A stretch of DNA of 64,000 bases. Source: Chromobacterium sphagni (GTDB lineage: Bacteria; Pseudomonadota; Gammaproteobacteria; Burkholderiales; Chromobacteriaceae). The position numbers and the translations under genes are program-made. Positions 1 through 7,980 of the stretch are shown here, piece by piece. The stretch's first letter is position 1. Every line of letters starts with the position of its first letter. The notes below the pieces were generated by a model. That model did no database searches. It had not been told where the DNA came from and saw nothing but the letters and a program-made list of their open reading frames with translations. The DNA lies in contig NZ_MKCT01000001.1 of the NCBI RefSeq assembly GCF_001855555.1, positions 558,001 through 622,000 of the forward strand. The letters run 5' to 3'.

Positions 1-38
1 TAGCGGCCGGACACAGTCTGGATAAATGCGTTCACCAT
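1..38 (-). CDS. Partial CDS, N-terminus only, unknown product
   Basis: Reading leftwards, an ATG at 36-38 is preceded by AGGAGA (46-51) with a 7-nt spacer. It opens a frame reading MVNAFIQTVSGR that runs off the window edge. The Shine-Dalgarno sequence and clean start make a real gene likely. Only twelve codons are visible. The Q-T-V-x-G pattern resembles the start of phosphotriesterase-family proteins, but this is far too little to name it. Confidence 0.5.
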   Translation of the reverse strand, partial: MVNAFIQTVSGR

Positions 39-598
39 CAAACGTTCTCCTGAACGATCAAAATACCGGCACGTCCACCCCATCCACCGCGCCACAGATG
101 CGCGCCGCGCCTGGAAAAAGCCCGCCAGCCCGAATTCCGCCGCGCCACTAGCCGCCGATAAGCGCATGAAACACGCTCCACGGCCAATCCCATCCGGGTC
201 CTGCCCCGCATCAAGTTGAAATTTATTTCACCTGAAGTATTGAAATCATCAATTCCAAAAGCATAGAATTTCATTCTTTAATACCCACTGAATTGAATGC
301 TCTGCCTGTGTTGGTATCGACTCGCACTCCACACGACCCACTCACTTTCTTGCTGCCTGGTCATTCGGATGGCTGTCAATCATTCAAAGAAAAAATCACA
401 TATCGAACAGTCTCATCAAAAATAAACCAAACAAGAACTTTATATGACATATGTCATTAACCATGCCAATGTAGCATGAAGTGAAATCCCGTTGCCAGTA
501 CCCAATACCTTGATCCTGCACCGAATTTTCAGATCGGCATGTACATACATGCGCCATACAATCAAAAACAAGACTGACTCGATAGGAGAAATCGCACA
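39..598. other. Intergenic region, AT-rich in its right half
   Basis: This 560-base stretch separates two divergent genes. Short open frames on the minus strand (38-274, 440-652) lack convincing start sites or composition, so I do not call them. From about 220 onward the sequence is much more AT-rich than the surrounding genes, consistent with the promoter region of the operon starting at 599. A perfect 14-bp palindrome lies at 444-457. Confidence 0.5.
444..457. promoter_or_regulatory. Perfect 14-bp palindrome, candidate operator
   Basis: ATGACATATGTCAT is a perfect palindrome in AT-rich DNA about 140 bp upstream of an operon whose first gene encodes an HTH repressor-like protein. Autoregulation through this site is an inference from position and symmetry only. 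Confidence 0.35.
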
Positions 599-1135
599 GT
601 GCATGCAGAGGACCCCGCCAAAAAAAATCACTTCCTGAATGAATTCAAACAAGCGGCCATCAGGAAAATCCGCGACCGAAAGTTATCCATCAGCGAATTG
701 GCAAGAATCACCGGCATCAAACAATCCACCTTGCACAAGGGACTGTACGACGCGCGCGAGCTGACATTCAGCAACGCTAGCGCAATTAGCAATGCGCTGG
801 ATATCAGTCTGGCCGGAAACAATCCGCCAACCAATAATCGGATGGCGCCCGTCATTACCAGCTTGGCTCAACTGGATTCGCTTCATCACGCCTCACAGCC
901 GGTATGGGATGAATATGTGCTGCTGGAACAAATGGCGGAAGAAAATATTCTGGCCATCGATCAGTCCCTATTCCGGCCTGCGATTTTTCCAGACCGTTCC
1001 GTGCTGTTGATCCAGACAGAAATAAAACATGGCGTCAATCTGGCCTACCTCAATCATTCCTATCTTGCGCTGAGCAATATCGGCCACCCGCCGCTTGGAA
1101 AAATTATCGGCATCACATTCAGGAAAAACAAATGA
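599..1135 (+). CDS. HTH (Cro/CI-type) transcriptional regulator with C-terminal S24-like domain
   Basis: This 178-residue protein has a helix-turn-helix at about residues 20-65 (ISELARITGIKQSTLHKGL), of the lambda-repressor class. Its C-terminal half has the alternating hydrophobic pattern of LexA/CI-like S24 domains (FPDRSVLLIQ, then LGKIIGITF). I see no obvious catalytic Ser/Lys pair, so self-cleavage is doubtful. The start is the GTG at 599, after AGGAGA at 583-588. The stop overlaps the next gene's ATG as ATGA. It probably regulates the operon it heads; its ligand is unknown. Confidence 0.75.
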   Translation: MHAEDPAKKNHFLNEFKQAAIRKIRDRKLSISELARITGIKQSTLHKGLYDARELTFSNASAISNALDISLAGNNPPTNNRMAPVITSLAQLDSLHHASQPVWDEYVLLEQMAEENILAIDQSLFRPAIFPDRSVLLIQTEIKHGVNLAYLNHSYLALSNIGHPPLGKIIGITFRKNK

Positions 1136-1878
1136 AAATAGTCAGAGAACTGGCGGCGAAAACCATGACCGCCATAGACCCCATCGTCATCTTGTCCTTC
1201 TTGATACTAGTTTCCGCCATCGCCTCCAATCTGACTTCCTACAAGGTGATCCAGATCTTCGGCACGGAAGCCAGCCTAGGCACGTTCACCATGCCCATCA
1301 TCCTGATGCTGCTCAACCCGATCGCCGAGGTCTACGGCAAGAACCGCTCCAACCAGATCCTGTTCGCCACCTGCCTGGCGGAAATCATCTTCGCCGTCTC
1401 CTTCTCCGCGCTCAGCCAGTCGCAACGCGATTGCAGCCTGATGGCGCTGGCCGGCGAACGCAGCCATTGCGAGGCGCTGAACAGCAGCTACATCCTGATC
1501 AGCGAACACATCGTCAGAGGCTCCGTCTCCTTCGCGCTGGGCTGCCTGATTGGCAGCCAGTTCAACACCCGCTTCCTGCTTTATCTGAAGACCCTGTGGT
1601 CTAGCCGCTTCTATTTCATCCGCGACATCTTCTCCTCCATCGTCGGCGAAGTGGTGTACACCGCCATCTGCTTCATGATCGCGTTCTACGGCGTGTTTCC
1701 GTTTGCGACGATAGTGAAGATTTTCGCCTTCAGCCTGGTGTTCAAATTCTCGTCCACCGTGATCCTGTCCTGGATTTCGCAATACATCGTCCAACTGCTG
1801 TACCGCTACCAGGCCTGGCTGGAACCCGCGCCGTCCAGCAAGAAAGTCAAATTTTCCTCACGGTATCTGCAAGTATGA
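1132..1878 (+). CDS. VUT/YhhQ-family membrane transporter
   Basis: This 248-residue inner-membrane protein has about six hydrophobic segments. The segment ASNLTSYKVIQIFG, followed by a TM helix and IAEVYGKNRSNQILF, is typical of the VUT/YhhQ family, whose characterised members import queuosine precursors such as preQ0/preQ1. A later segment (RFYFIRDIFSSIVGEV) matches the family's second conserved block. Both ends overlap the neighbouring genes by ATGA. Sharing an operon with a chorismate enzyme is unusual, so the substrate here may differ (inference). Confidence 0.75.
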   Translation: MKIVRELAAKTMTAIDPIVILSFLILVSAIASNLTSYKVIQIFGTEASLGTFTMPIILMLLNPIAEVYGKNRSNQILFATCLAEIIFAVSFSALSQSQRDCSLMALAGERSHCEALNSSYILISEHIVRGSVSFALGCLIGSQFNTRFLLYLKTLWSSRFYFIRDIFSSIVGEVVYTAICFMIAFYGVFPFATIVKIFAFSLVFKFSSTVILSWISQYIVQLLYRYQAWLEPAPSSKKVKFSSRYLQV

Positions 1879-3209
1879 ATCCCATCCTCCTGCATGACCG
1901 CCCTCCCTCCGACCAAGCCGCCGCCCCGCCGCTGTTCGCGCTGGAAAGCAATTACGACTACACCAGCAAGTACCGCCGCCAGTCGCGGCGGGTGGAACAG
2001 GCGTCGCTGACCTTGCTGTTCTTCGCCGACAGCATCGTGCTGCTGCCGCGCAGCGGCAATGGCCGGCGCATGCTCGAGGCGCTGGAAGCGCGCCTGCCGC
2101 TGCGGCGCGACGCGCGCGACGAGCAAGCCCGCAGCCTGGCGCTGGATGCGGCCGCGCCGCTCAGGCACAGGCTGGAGCAACTGCGCCAACTGCCCGCGCA
2201 TTTCCAGGCCGACGCCGGCTTCGGCCTGTACGGATTTTTCGCTTACGAGCTGATCCACGCCCAACTGGGCCTGCCCTGCGACTTGCTGGGCATCTTCCAT
2301 CTGCCGGAGCGGCTGCTGGCGGATGGCCAGGCGCGCGGCTATTTCATCGGCCCGGCGGCAGACGACGGCCAGGCGCCGCCGCCGCCCGACCTCGCGCGCT
2401 TCATCGACATCGACCGCTTCGCCGCCGGACGTTGCCAGCCTTACGAGCAGATATACCGTGCAGTCAGCCTGCGGATAGCCGATGGCGCGCTGCGTTCGGT
2501 CAACCCCAGCTTCGTCATCCGCCGCCCGACCACCCGCAGCGCCTACCAGATCTACCGGGCCTTGCAGGAGAACAACCTGGCGCCGTACAACCTGTTCTTC
2601 GACGCCGGAGCCTTTCAGCTGGCGGGCGCGTCGCCGGCGATGTTCCTGCGCATCCACGGCGGACGGGTGGAAACCAGCCCGATCTGCGGCACCGCGGCAA
2701 GGGGCAGAAGCGAAGAGGAGGATCGCCTGCGGATGGAGACGCTGCTGGCATCGGAAAAAGACGGCTTCGAACTGGCCGAGTGCATACGGGCGGACATCGC
2801 GGCCAAGGAGGCCAGTTGCCAGGATGTCGAATTGCTGGCCGCCAAGGAGATCGAGAAGTTCGCCAATGTCTTCCACACCTCTGCCCATGTCGGCGCCACG
2901 CTGAAGGCGGGATGCACGCCGGGCGACGCGATCGCCGACCACCTGTGGCCGGCCACCATCATCGGCACCCCCGCCGCCGACGCCGCGCGGCTGCTGGCCG
3001 GGCAGGAAAGCCGCCACTGGTATGGCGGAGCGTTCGGCTACCTCACCGCCGCCGGCGAAGTGAACCTGGGCACCATCATCCGCACCGCGCTGATCCGGGA
3101 CGGCGTCGCCACCACCCGCGTCGGCAGCACCCTCACCCGCCACTCCAGCGCGCAGCTGGAGCAGCAGGAACTGGAAGCCAAGGCGGCGCTGATCCTGGGC
3201 GTGCTATGA
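1875..3209 (+). CDS. Divergent TrpE-like chorismate-binding enzyme
   Basis: This 444-residue protein is colinear with the chorismate-binding half of long-form anthranilate synthases (TrpEG type). It keeps LAGASPAMFLRI, RVETSPICGTAARG, the EIEKFANVFHTSAHV segment with the expected Glu and His, WYGGAFGYL, and a terminal Glu/Lys block (LEQQELEAKAAL). The usual D-x-x-RND segment reads ECIRADIAAK and the usual GAPK reads GTPA, so two catalytic-loop motifs have changed. There is no glutaminase domain or trpG neighbour. It probably converts chorismate to something, perhaps not anthranilate. It is ATGA-coupled on both sides. Confidence 0.75.
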   Translation: MNPILLHDRPPSDQAAAPPLFALESNYDYTSKYRRQSRRVEQASLTLLFFADSIVLLPRSGNGRRMLEALEARLPLRRDARDEQARSLALDAAAPLRHRLEQLRQLPAHFQADAGFGLYGFFAYELIHAQLGLPCDLLGIFHLPERLLADGQARGYFIGPAADDGQAPPPPDLARFIDIDRFAAGRCQPYEQIYRAVSLRIADGALRSVNPSFVIRRPTTRSAYQIYRALQENNLAPYNLFFDAGAFQLAGASPAMFLRIHGGRVETSPICGTAARGRSEEEDRLRMETLLASEKDGFELAECIRADIAAKEASCQDVELLAAKEIEKFANVFHTSAHVGATLKAGCTPGDAIADHLWPATIIGTPAADAARLLAGQESRHWYGGAFGYLTAAGEVNLGTIIRTALIRDGVATTRVGSTLTRHSSAQLEQQELEAKAALILGVL

Positions 3210-3661
3210 AACCGCTGACCATAGAAGACATCGACGGCGACGCCATCACCATCCGGCTGGTGAATACCGCCAAGACCTACCGGATCGCGCTGGACAAGAT
3301 GGTGAAGCTGCAGGACATCCAGGGGCTGGACAAGGACGAGATCCTGCTGGCGGGGGTGGTGGCCGGCAAGGTGGCCCGCCGCCATCCGCCGTTGCTGGCC
3401 CAATACGACTTCAGCCAGATCGCGATAGGCGGCGACTTCCGGCTGAAGAGCATCGCCTTCGACAAGAACGTGTCCTTCGTCGCCGACGAAAGCGCCAGGG
3501 TCAGCATCCCATGCCGGGACCTGCTCAGCAATCTGGACGTCATCGGCAAGCTGTCCGACGAGCTGGCGTTCTACATCGGCTTCCTCTACGCCGCCTTCAT
3601 CCTGCCGGACGCAGAACTGACCTTCCAGGACCACCCCCGCCCCTATCTGACGCTGAAGTGA
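3206..3661 (+). CDS. Conserved-looking protein of unknown function (151 aa)
   Basis: I do not recognise the family. The protein is soluble, of mixed alpha/beta character, with no signal peptide, membrane helix or cysteine cluster beyond one Cys. Its start overlaps the stop of the chorismate enzyme as ATGA, which argues that it is translated and works with that enzyme or the transporter. It ends 5 bp before the convergent amidase gene. I saw no metal- or nucleotide-binding motif. Confidence 0.65.
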   Translation: MKPLTIEDIDGDAITIRLVNTAKTYRIALDKMVKLQDIQGLDKDEILLAGVVAGKVARRHPPLLAQYDFSQIAIGGDFRLKSIAFDKNVSFVADESARVSIPCRDLLSNLDVIGKLSDELAFYIGFLYAAFILPDAELTFQDHPRPYLTLK

Positions 3662-3666
3662 CGGCG

Positions 3667-4686
3667 CTACAACGCCAGGCCGCACTCCGCCTGCGCGCGC
3701 GCCCAGTCGAACCAGGGACCGGGATCGGTCTTGCGCCCCGGGGCGATGTGCTCATGGCCGGCCAGCGCCGACAAGGGCAGATGGCGGCGCAGTTCGGCGC
3801 TCAGCGCCGCCAGCATCCGGTACTGCGCCTCGCTGAACGGCTCGAAATCGCAGCCCTCCAGCTCCACGCCTATCGAGAAGTCATTGCACTTCTCGCGCCC
3901 GCGCCAGCTGGACACCCCGGCATGCCAGGCCCGCTGCCCCACCGGCACGAACTGCAGCAGCCGGCCGTCGCGGCGGATGAAGAAGTGCGACGACACCCGC
4001 AACTGGTGAATGCTCTGGTAGTAGGGATCGTCGTCCGGATTCAGGCTGTTGCCGAACAGCTGCTGCACTCCGGGGCCGCCATAGCGGCAAGGCGGCAGGC
4101 TGATGTTGTGGATCACCAGCAGCTCGGGGACGCAGCCGGGGCTGCGCTCGTCGCAATTGGGCGATGCCTGCTGCAGGGCGCCGCGCATCCAGCCGTCCGC
4201 CCCCAGCGCCAAGGCTGGCGGCGTGGCGGGCCGGTAGTCCATCCGCCACAGCACCAGCCCGTCCGGCACGTTCCAGCGCCGCTCCAGCACGAAGCCGGCC
4301 TTGTGATAGAGCGCGATCGCCGCCTGGTTGACTTCCGCGGTGTCGACGCTGGCGCGCGCTTCGCCATGCAGCGCGTGGTTGAGCAGCCGGTAGCCCCAGC
4401 CGGCGCCGAAATGCTCCGGGTCCACCACCGTGCGCTCGATGTGCAGGCCGCCGTCAAGCCGGCGCGACACCACCAGCAGGCCACGCAGGGCCCCGCCTTC
4501 GAAGGCCGCCAGGATGCGGTCGCGGCAAGAACGCAACGCCGCCAGATCGGTCCACAACAGCGGCAGCGCCGGGTAATCCAGCCACGCCACCTCCACCCGG
4601 TGGGCGGCGAATTGCAGCTGTAAGGCCCGCTGCGCCAGCTCCGCGTCGTCCCGGTCCAGCGCCCTCACTTCAAACGGCAAATCCAT
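3667..4686 (-). CDS. GNAT acetyltransferase - AmpD amidase fusion
   Basis: This 339-residue protein has two parts. Residues 5-152 form a GNAT N-acetyltransferase domain (FGAGWGYRLLNHAL, then ALYHKAGFVLERR). Residues 165-335 closely follow AmpD, the cytoplasmic 1,6-anhydro-N-acetylmuramoyl-L-alanine amidase of cell-wall recycling. They contain VIHNISLPP (H193), LRVSSHFFIRRDG, WHAGVSSWRGREKCNDFS, VELEG, GHEHIAP (H311) and KTDPGP (K319, D321). His193, His311 and Asp321 are the expected zinc ligands. AmpD alone is about 180 residues, so the N-terminal acetyltransferase is an addition. Confidence 0.9.
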   Translation of the reverse strand: MDLPFEVRALDRDDAELAQRALQLQFAAHRVEVAWLDYPALPLLWTDLAALRSCRDRILAAFEGGALRGLLVVSRRLDGGLHIERTVVDPEHFGAGWGYRLLNHALHGEARASVDTAEVNQAAIALYHKAGFVLERRWNVPDGLVLWRMDYRPATPPALALGADGWMRGALQQASPNCDERSPGCVPELLVIHNISLPPCRYGGPGVQQLFGNSLNPDDDPYYQSIHQLRVSSHFFIRRDGRLLQFVPVGQRAWHAGVSSWRGREKCNDFSIGVELEGCDFEPFSEAQYRMLAALSAELRRHLPLSALAGHEHIAPGRKTDPGPWFDWARAQAECGLAL

Positions 4687-4893
4687 ACTCGTCCTCGGTC
4701 ATCTAGGTTCCGGACTGCCCCGTACAAATCCGGCTTGTGTTCCATCGCGCAAAGCAGTATCAAGAACTTGCGCCACGCATTCCGTCAGCGGCAGATCGTT
4801 CAGCCACATCGAACTTATGCTTGAGGCGCGTCATGTCCATGGGTTCGGCATTGAGCCACAATCATGCCAGAACCAACGCAGGAGACCACCCTC

Positions 4894-5424
4894 ATGCTCA
4901 CGCTCGACACCCTTGGGGACGCGGCGGCGCCCAGCTTCGAACAACCGCTGGAAATGCTGCAGGCCTGTCACGACAAGATCCGCCGCTTCTGCGACCAGCT
5001 GGACAAGCTGCCACCGTACATCGAGGAGCACGGCGTGGACGAAGCCGCCCGCAACGCGATAGACAGCGTGGTGCGCTATTTCGACATCGCCGGCCCCGCC
5101 CACCACACCGACGAGGAGGAGGAGCTGTTCCCGCTGATAGAAGAGCGCGTTCCCACCGCCGCCTCGCGGCTGGAACAGCTGACAGCCGAGCACGGCTACC
5201 TGCACTCGTGCTGGAACGCCATCCGCGACGATCTGATGTCGCTGCGCGACGGCCGCATCAAACAGATCAGCAGGAACGAATTGCAGGAATTCGCCCGCCA
5301 ATACCGCGAGCACGCCGCCGCCGAGGAGGCCTGGCTATTTCCCACCGCGGCCAAGGCGCTGAGCGAGCAGGAGCTGCGCGCAGCCGGCACCCGTATGGCC
5401 GAGCGCCGCCATCTGGCCGACTGA
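4894..5424 (+). CDS. Hemerythrin HHE domain protein
   Basis: This cytoplasmic helical protein of 176 residues carries the hemerythrin pattern of metal-binding His/Glu residues: ACHDKIRRFCDQL, HHTDEEEELFPLIEE, EHGYLHSCW and YREHAAAEEAWLFP. These residues would hold a di-iron centre for oxygen, NO or peroxide sensing or iron storage. I prefer the ATG at 4894 because GGAGA (4881-4885) sits 8 nt upstream; an in-frame ATG at 4864 has no such site. It is followed by a shared terminator. Confidence 0.85.
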   Translation: MLTLDTLGDAAAPSFEQPLEMLQACHDKIRRFCDQLDKLPPYIEEHGVDEAARNAIDSVVRYFDIAGPAHHTDEEEELFPLIEERVPTAASRLEQLTAEHGYLHSCWNAIRDDLMSLRDGRIKQISRNELQEFARQYREHAAAEEAWLFPTAAKALSEQELRAAGTRMAERRHLAD

Positions 5425-5439
5425 TCCGGTCCGGCTGCG

Positions 5440-5477
5440 AAAAAAGGGTTGCCCGCTTGCGCCGGCAACCCTTTTTC
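5440..5477. terminator. Bidirectional rho-independent terminator
   Basis: The stem AAAAAGGGTTGCC / GGCAACCCTTTTT encloses a 10-nt loop. The A- and T-tracts on either side let it work for both the rightward hemerythrin gene and the leftward transaldolase gene. Confidence 0.85.
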
Positions 5478-5494
5478 ATTGCGCGCAGCCCGGC

Positions 5495-6556
5495 TCAGGC
5501 GGTCAGCTTCAGCAATTGGGTGAACGCGTCCTCAAACAGCTTCAGGCCGTCCTTCTGCAGCTTCTCGCCCACGGCGGCCAGGTCGATGCCGGCGGCCTCC
5601 ACCTCGGCCAGCAGCGCCTGCACCTCGTCCATGGCCAGCGGCAGCGTCAGCTCCGCGTCGCCATGGTTGCGGAAAGCGGCCAGGGTGGCGTCCGGCACCG
5701 TATTGACGGTCTCGTCGCCGATCAGGCTCTCGACATACAACACGTCGCGGTAGGCCGGGTTCTTGGTGCCGGTGGACGCCCACAGCAGGAACTGCGGACG
5801 GGCGCCGGCGGCGCGCAGCTTGGCGAACTCTTCGCCGTGGAAACGCTGCTGGTAACGGGCGTAGGCGGCCTTGGACAAGGCGATGGCCACCTTGCCCTGG
5901 TGCGGCGCGGCCACTTGCGGGTCCAGCAGGCTGTCCACCCGCGACAGGAAGAAACTGGCCACCGCCTTGACGCCGGCTACCGCCTGGCCGTCGGCCAGGC
6001 GCGCCGACAGGCCGGCGATGTAGGCATCCCATACCGCTTCCACCTGCGGCAGCGAGAACAGCAGCGTGATGTTGACGTTGACGCCTTCGCGGGTCAGCTG
6101 CTGGAAAGCGCGGATGCCGGCGGCGGTGGCGGGAATCTTGATCATCGCGTTGGCGCGGCCGATCTCGGCCCACAATCGGCGGGCGGCGGCCAGGGTGCCG
6201 GCTTCGTCGTTGGACAGCTCCGGCGACACCTCCAGGCTGACGTAACCGTCGTTGCCTTGGCTGGACTCATACTGCGGCAGCAGCAGGTCGCAGGCCGCGC
6301 GGATGTCGGCCACCACCAGGGTTTCGTAGCGCGCCTCGGCCGACAGCGCGGCGTTCTGCTTCAGAACCTCCAGCTCACCCTGATAGCTCGCGTCGCTGCT
6401 GATGGCCTTGTAGAAGATGGCCGGATTGGAAGTGACGCCGGCGATGCCGTCATCGGCCAGCAGGCGCGCCAGTTCGCCGGAGGCGATCAGTTCTCGGGAA
6501 AGGTTGTCCAGCCAGATGCGTTGGCCGAACGGACGGATGGCTTGAAGTCGGTTCAT
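5495..6556 (-). CDS. tal: Transaldolase
   Basis: Transaldolase of the non-oxidative pentose phosphate pathway moves a dihydroxyacetone unit between sugar phosphates. The 353-residue length fits the longer bacterial form. VTSNPAIF near residue 41 and MIKIPATAAG (Schiff-base Lys140) are visible. The frame extends to a GTG at 6616, but the ATG at 6554-6556 (MNRLQAIRPFGQRIWLDN) matches the family N-terminus. It lies 110 bp downstream of phoR on the same strand and ends at the shared terminator. Confidence 0.9.
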   Translation of the reverse strand: MNRLQAIRPFGQRIWLDNLSRELIASGELARLLADDGIAGVTSNPAIFYKAISSDASYQGELEVLKQNAALSAEARYETLVVADIRAACDLLLPQYESSQGNDGYVSLEVSPELSNDEAGTLAAARRLWAEIGRANAMIKIPATAAGIRAFQQLTREGVNVNITLLFSLPQVEAVWDAYIAGLSARLADGQAVAGVKAVASFFLSRVDSLLDPQVAAPHQGKVAIALSKAAYARYQQRFHGEEFAKLRAAGARPQFLLWASTGTKNPAYRDVLYVESLIGDETVNTVPDATLAAFRNHGDAELTLPLAMDEVQALLAEVEAAGIDLAAVGEKLQKDGLKLFEDAFTQLLKLTA

Positions 6557-6666
6557 GGTGATGCGGTCCAGGCGATTGCTTAACGTAAAGGGTTCCACAT
6601 CGTAGCGCGCCGACACCGCCGCGCCAAGGAAATTGTCGCGGCGGCTTGCGCTGGATCGAAGATGGC

Positions 6667-7974
6667 TCAGGCCGCCTGGCTGTCGTTGCGGCGCTCGCGC
6701 GGGAACACCACGCTGAAGGTGCTGCCGCGCTCCGGCTCGCTCTTGATTTCCAGCCGGGCGTGATGGCGCGCCAGCACGTGCTTGACGATGGCGAGGCCCA
6801 GGCCGGTGCCGCCGCTGCCGCGCGAGCGGCCGCGGTCAACCCGGTAAAAGCGCTCGGTCAGCCGCGGGATGTGCTCGCGCGGAATGCCGATGCCGGTGTC
6901 GCTGACCGAGAAGCGCAACTGCTCGCCCTCCTCCAGCCAGGCCAGCGTGATGCTGCCGCCCTCCGGCGTGTAGCGCACCGCGTTGGACACCAGGTTGCCG
7001 AAGGCGGAGTGCAGCTCCTGGCCGCTGCCCCACAAGCCGGCGTCGCAACAGCCCGCCAGCTTCACCTGATGGCGGCCCTGGGACAGACCTTCGGCCTCCA
7101 CCATCAGCGTGTCCAGCATGTCGCGCATGTCCACCTTTTCCGAGCTCGCCGTCTTGGGGCTGTTCTCCAGCCGCGACAGCGCCAGCAAATCCTCCACCAG
7201 GCTCTGCATCCGCCGCGATTGCTCCATCATCATCGGCAGGAACTGGCGGAAGGTGCGGTCGTCCACTTCCGGCATGTCGCCCAGCGTTTCCAGAAAACCG
7301 CCCACCACCGTCAGCGGCGTGCGCAATTCGTGCGAAACGTTGGCGACGAAATCGCGGTGCACTGTTTGCACCCGCTCCAGCTGGGTGATGTCGCGGGTCA
7401 GCAACAGCTTGCGGGTGGAGTCGAACGGCACCAGTTGCAGCGAAATTACCAGTTCGCGCGGCTGGGAGAAGCTGAGCACCAGCGGCTGGCTGAAGCTGGC
7501 GGTCTTCATATAGCCGTGGAAGGCCGGCTGGCGGATCAGGTTGAGAATCTGGTTGCCGACGTCGCGCTTGCGGTCCAGCCCCAGATGCTCCACCGCCATC
7601 GGGTTCACCCATTCGATGCGGTCGTGCTCGTCCAGCACCACCACGCCGTCAGGCATCGCCTCGCCGGCATTGATGAAGCGCTCCAGCACATGGGTCAGCT
7701 TCTTCTTGCTCTGACTCTGGTTGCGCATGGTGCGGTACAGCGTCATGAACACCGAATGCCAGACGCCGAAGCCATCCGGCACCCGCTCCGGCACCGGGTG
7801 GCGCAGCCAGCGCAGCAGCAGCGCGATGTGGTAGAGGTTGAAGGCCAGCCAGGCGCCCAGCGCGATGGCCAGCGCCAGCAGCGCGTCAGTGGCCGAGGAC
7901 AGCGCCCAGAAACCGCCGCTGATGATGACGATGGTCACCAGCCACAGCAGGGTTCGTTGCAGAAATTCGCGCAT
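6667..7974 (-). CDS. phoR: Phosphate regulon sensor histidine kinase PhoR
   Basis: This 435-residue membrane kinase has hydrophobic segments at about residues 8-60, a PAS-like region with VVLDEHDRIEWVNP, the H-box VSHELRTPLTVVGG, an N-box (NLVSNAVRYTPEGG), and G-boxes DTGIGIP and GGTGLGLAIVKHV. The architecture and gene order identify it as PhoR, which phosphorylates PhoB under phosphate limitation. The ATG at 7974 follows a GTGAGG site. It begins 6 bp after the phoB stop, so the pair forms an operon. Confidence 0.92.
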   Translation of the reverse strand: MREFLQRTLLWLVTIVIISGGFWALSSATDALLALAIALGAWLAFNLYHIALLLRWLRHPVPERVPDGFGVWHSVFMTLYRTMRNQSQSKKKLTHVLERFINAGEAMPDGVVVLDEHDRIEWVNPMAVEHLGLDRKRDVGNQILNLIRQPAFHGYMKTASFSQPLVLSFSQPRELVISLQLVPFDSTRKLLLTRDITQLERVQTVHRDFVANVSHELRTPLTVVGGFLETLGDMPEVDDRTFRQFLPMMMEQSRRMQSLVEDLLALSRLENSPKTASSEKVDMRDMLDTLMVEAEGLSQGRHQVKLAGCCDAGLWGSGQELHSAFGNLVSNAVRYTPEGGSITLAWLEEGEQLRFSVSDTGIGIPREHIPRLTERFYRVDRGRSRGSGGTGLGLAIVKHVLARHHARLEIKSEPERGSTFSVVFPRERRNDSQAA

Positions 7975-7980
7975 CAAGCC

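Noticed and set aside
38-274. Minus-strand frame of 78 codons whose stop overlaps the ATG at 36-38
   Set aside because: The overlap looks suggestive, but the frame shows mixed composition and no RBS, and the downstream gene has its own AGGAGA.
1806-3143. Long minus-strand open frame over the chorismate enzyme gene
   Set aside because: It is an Arg/Ala/Gly-rich antisense frame of a GC-rich gene, with no motif; the plus-strand frame has clear family motifs and ATGA junctions.
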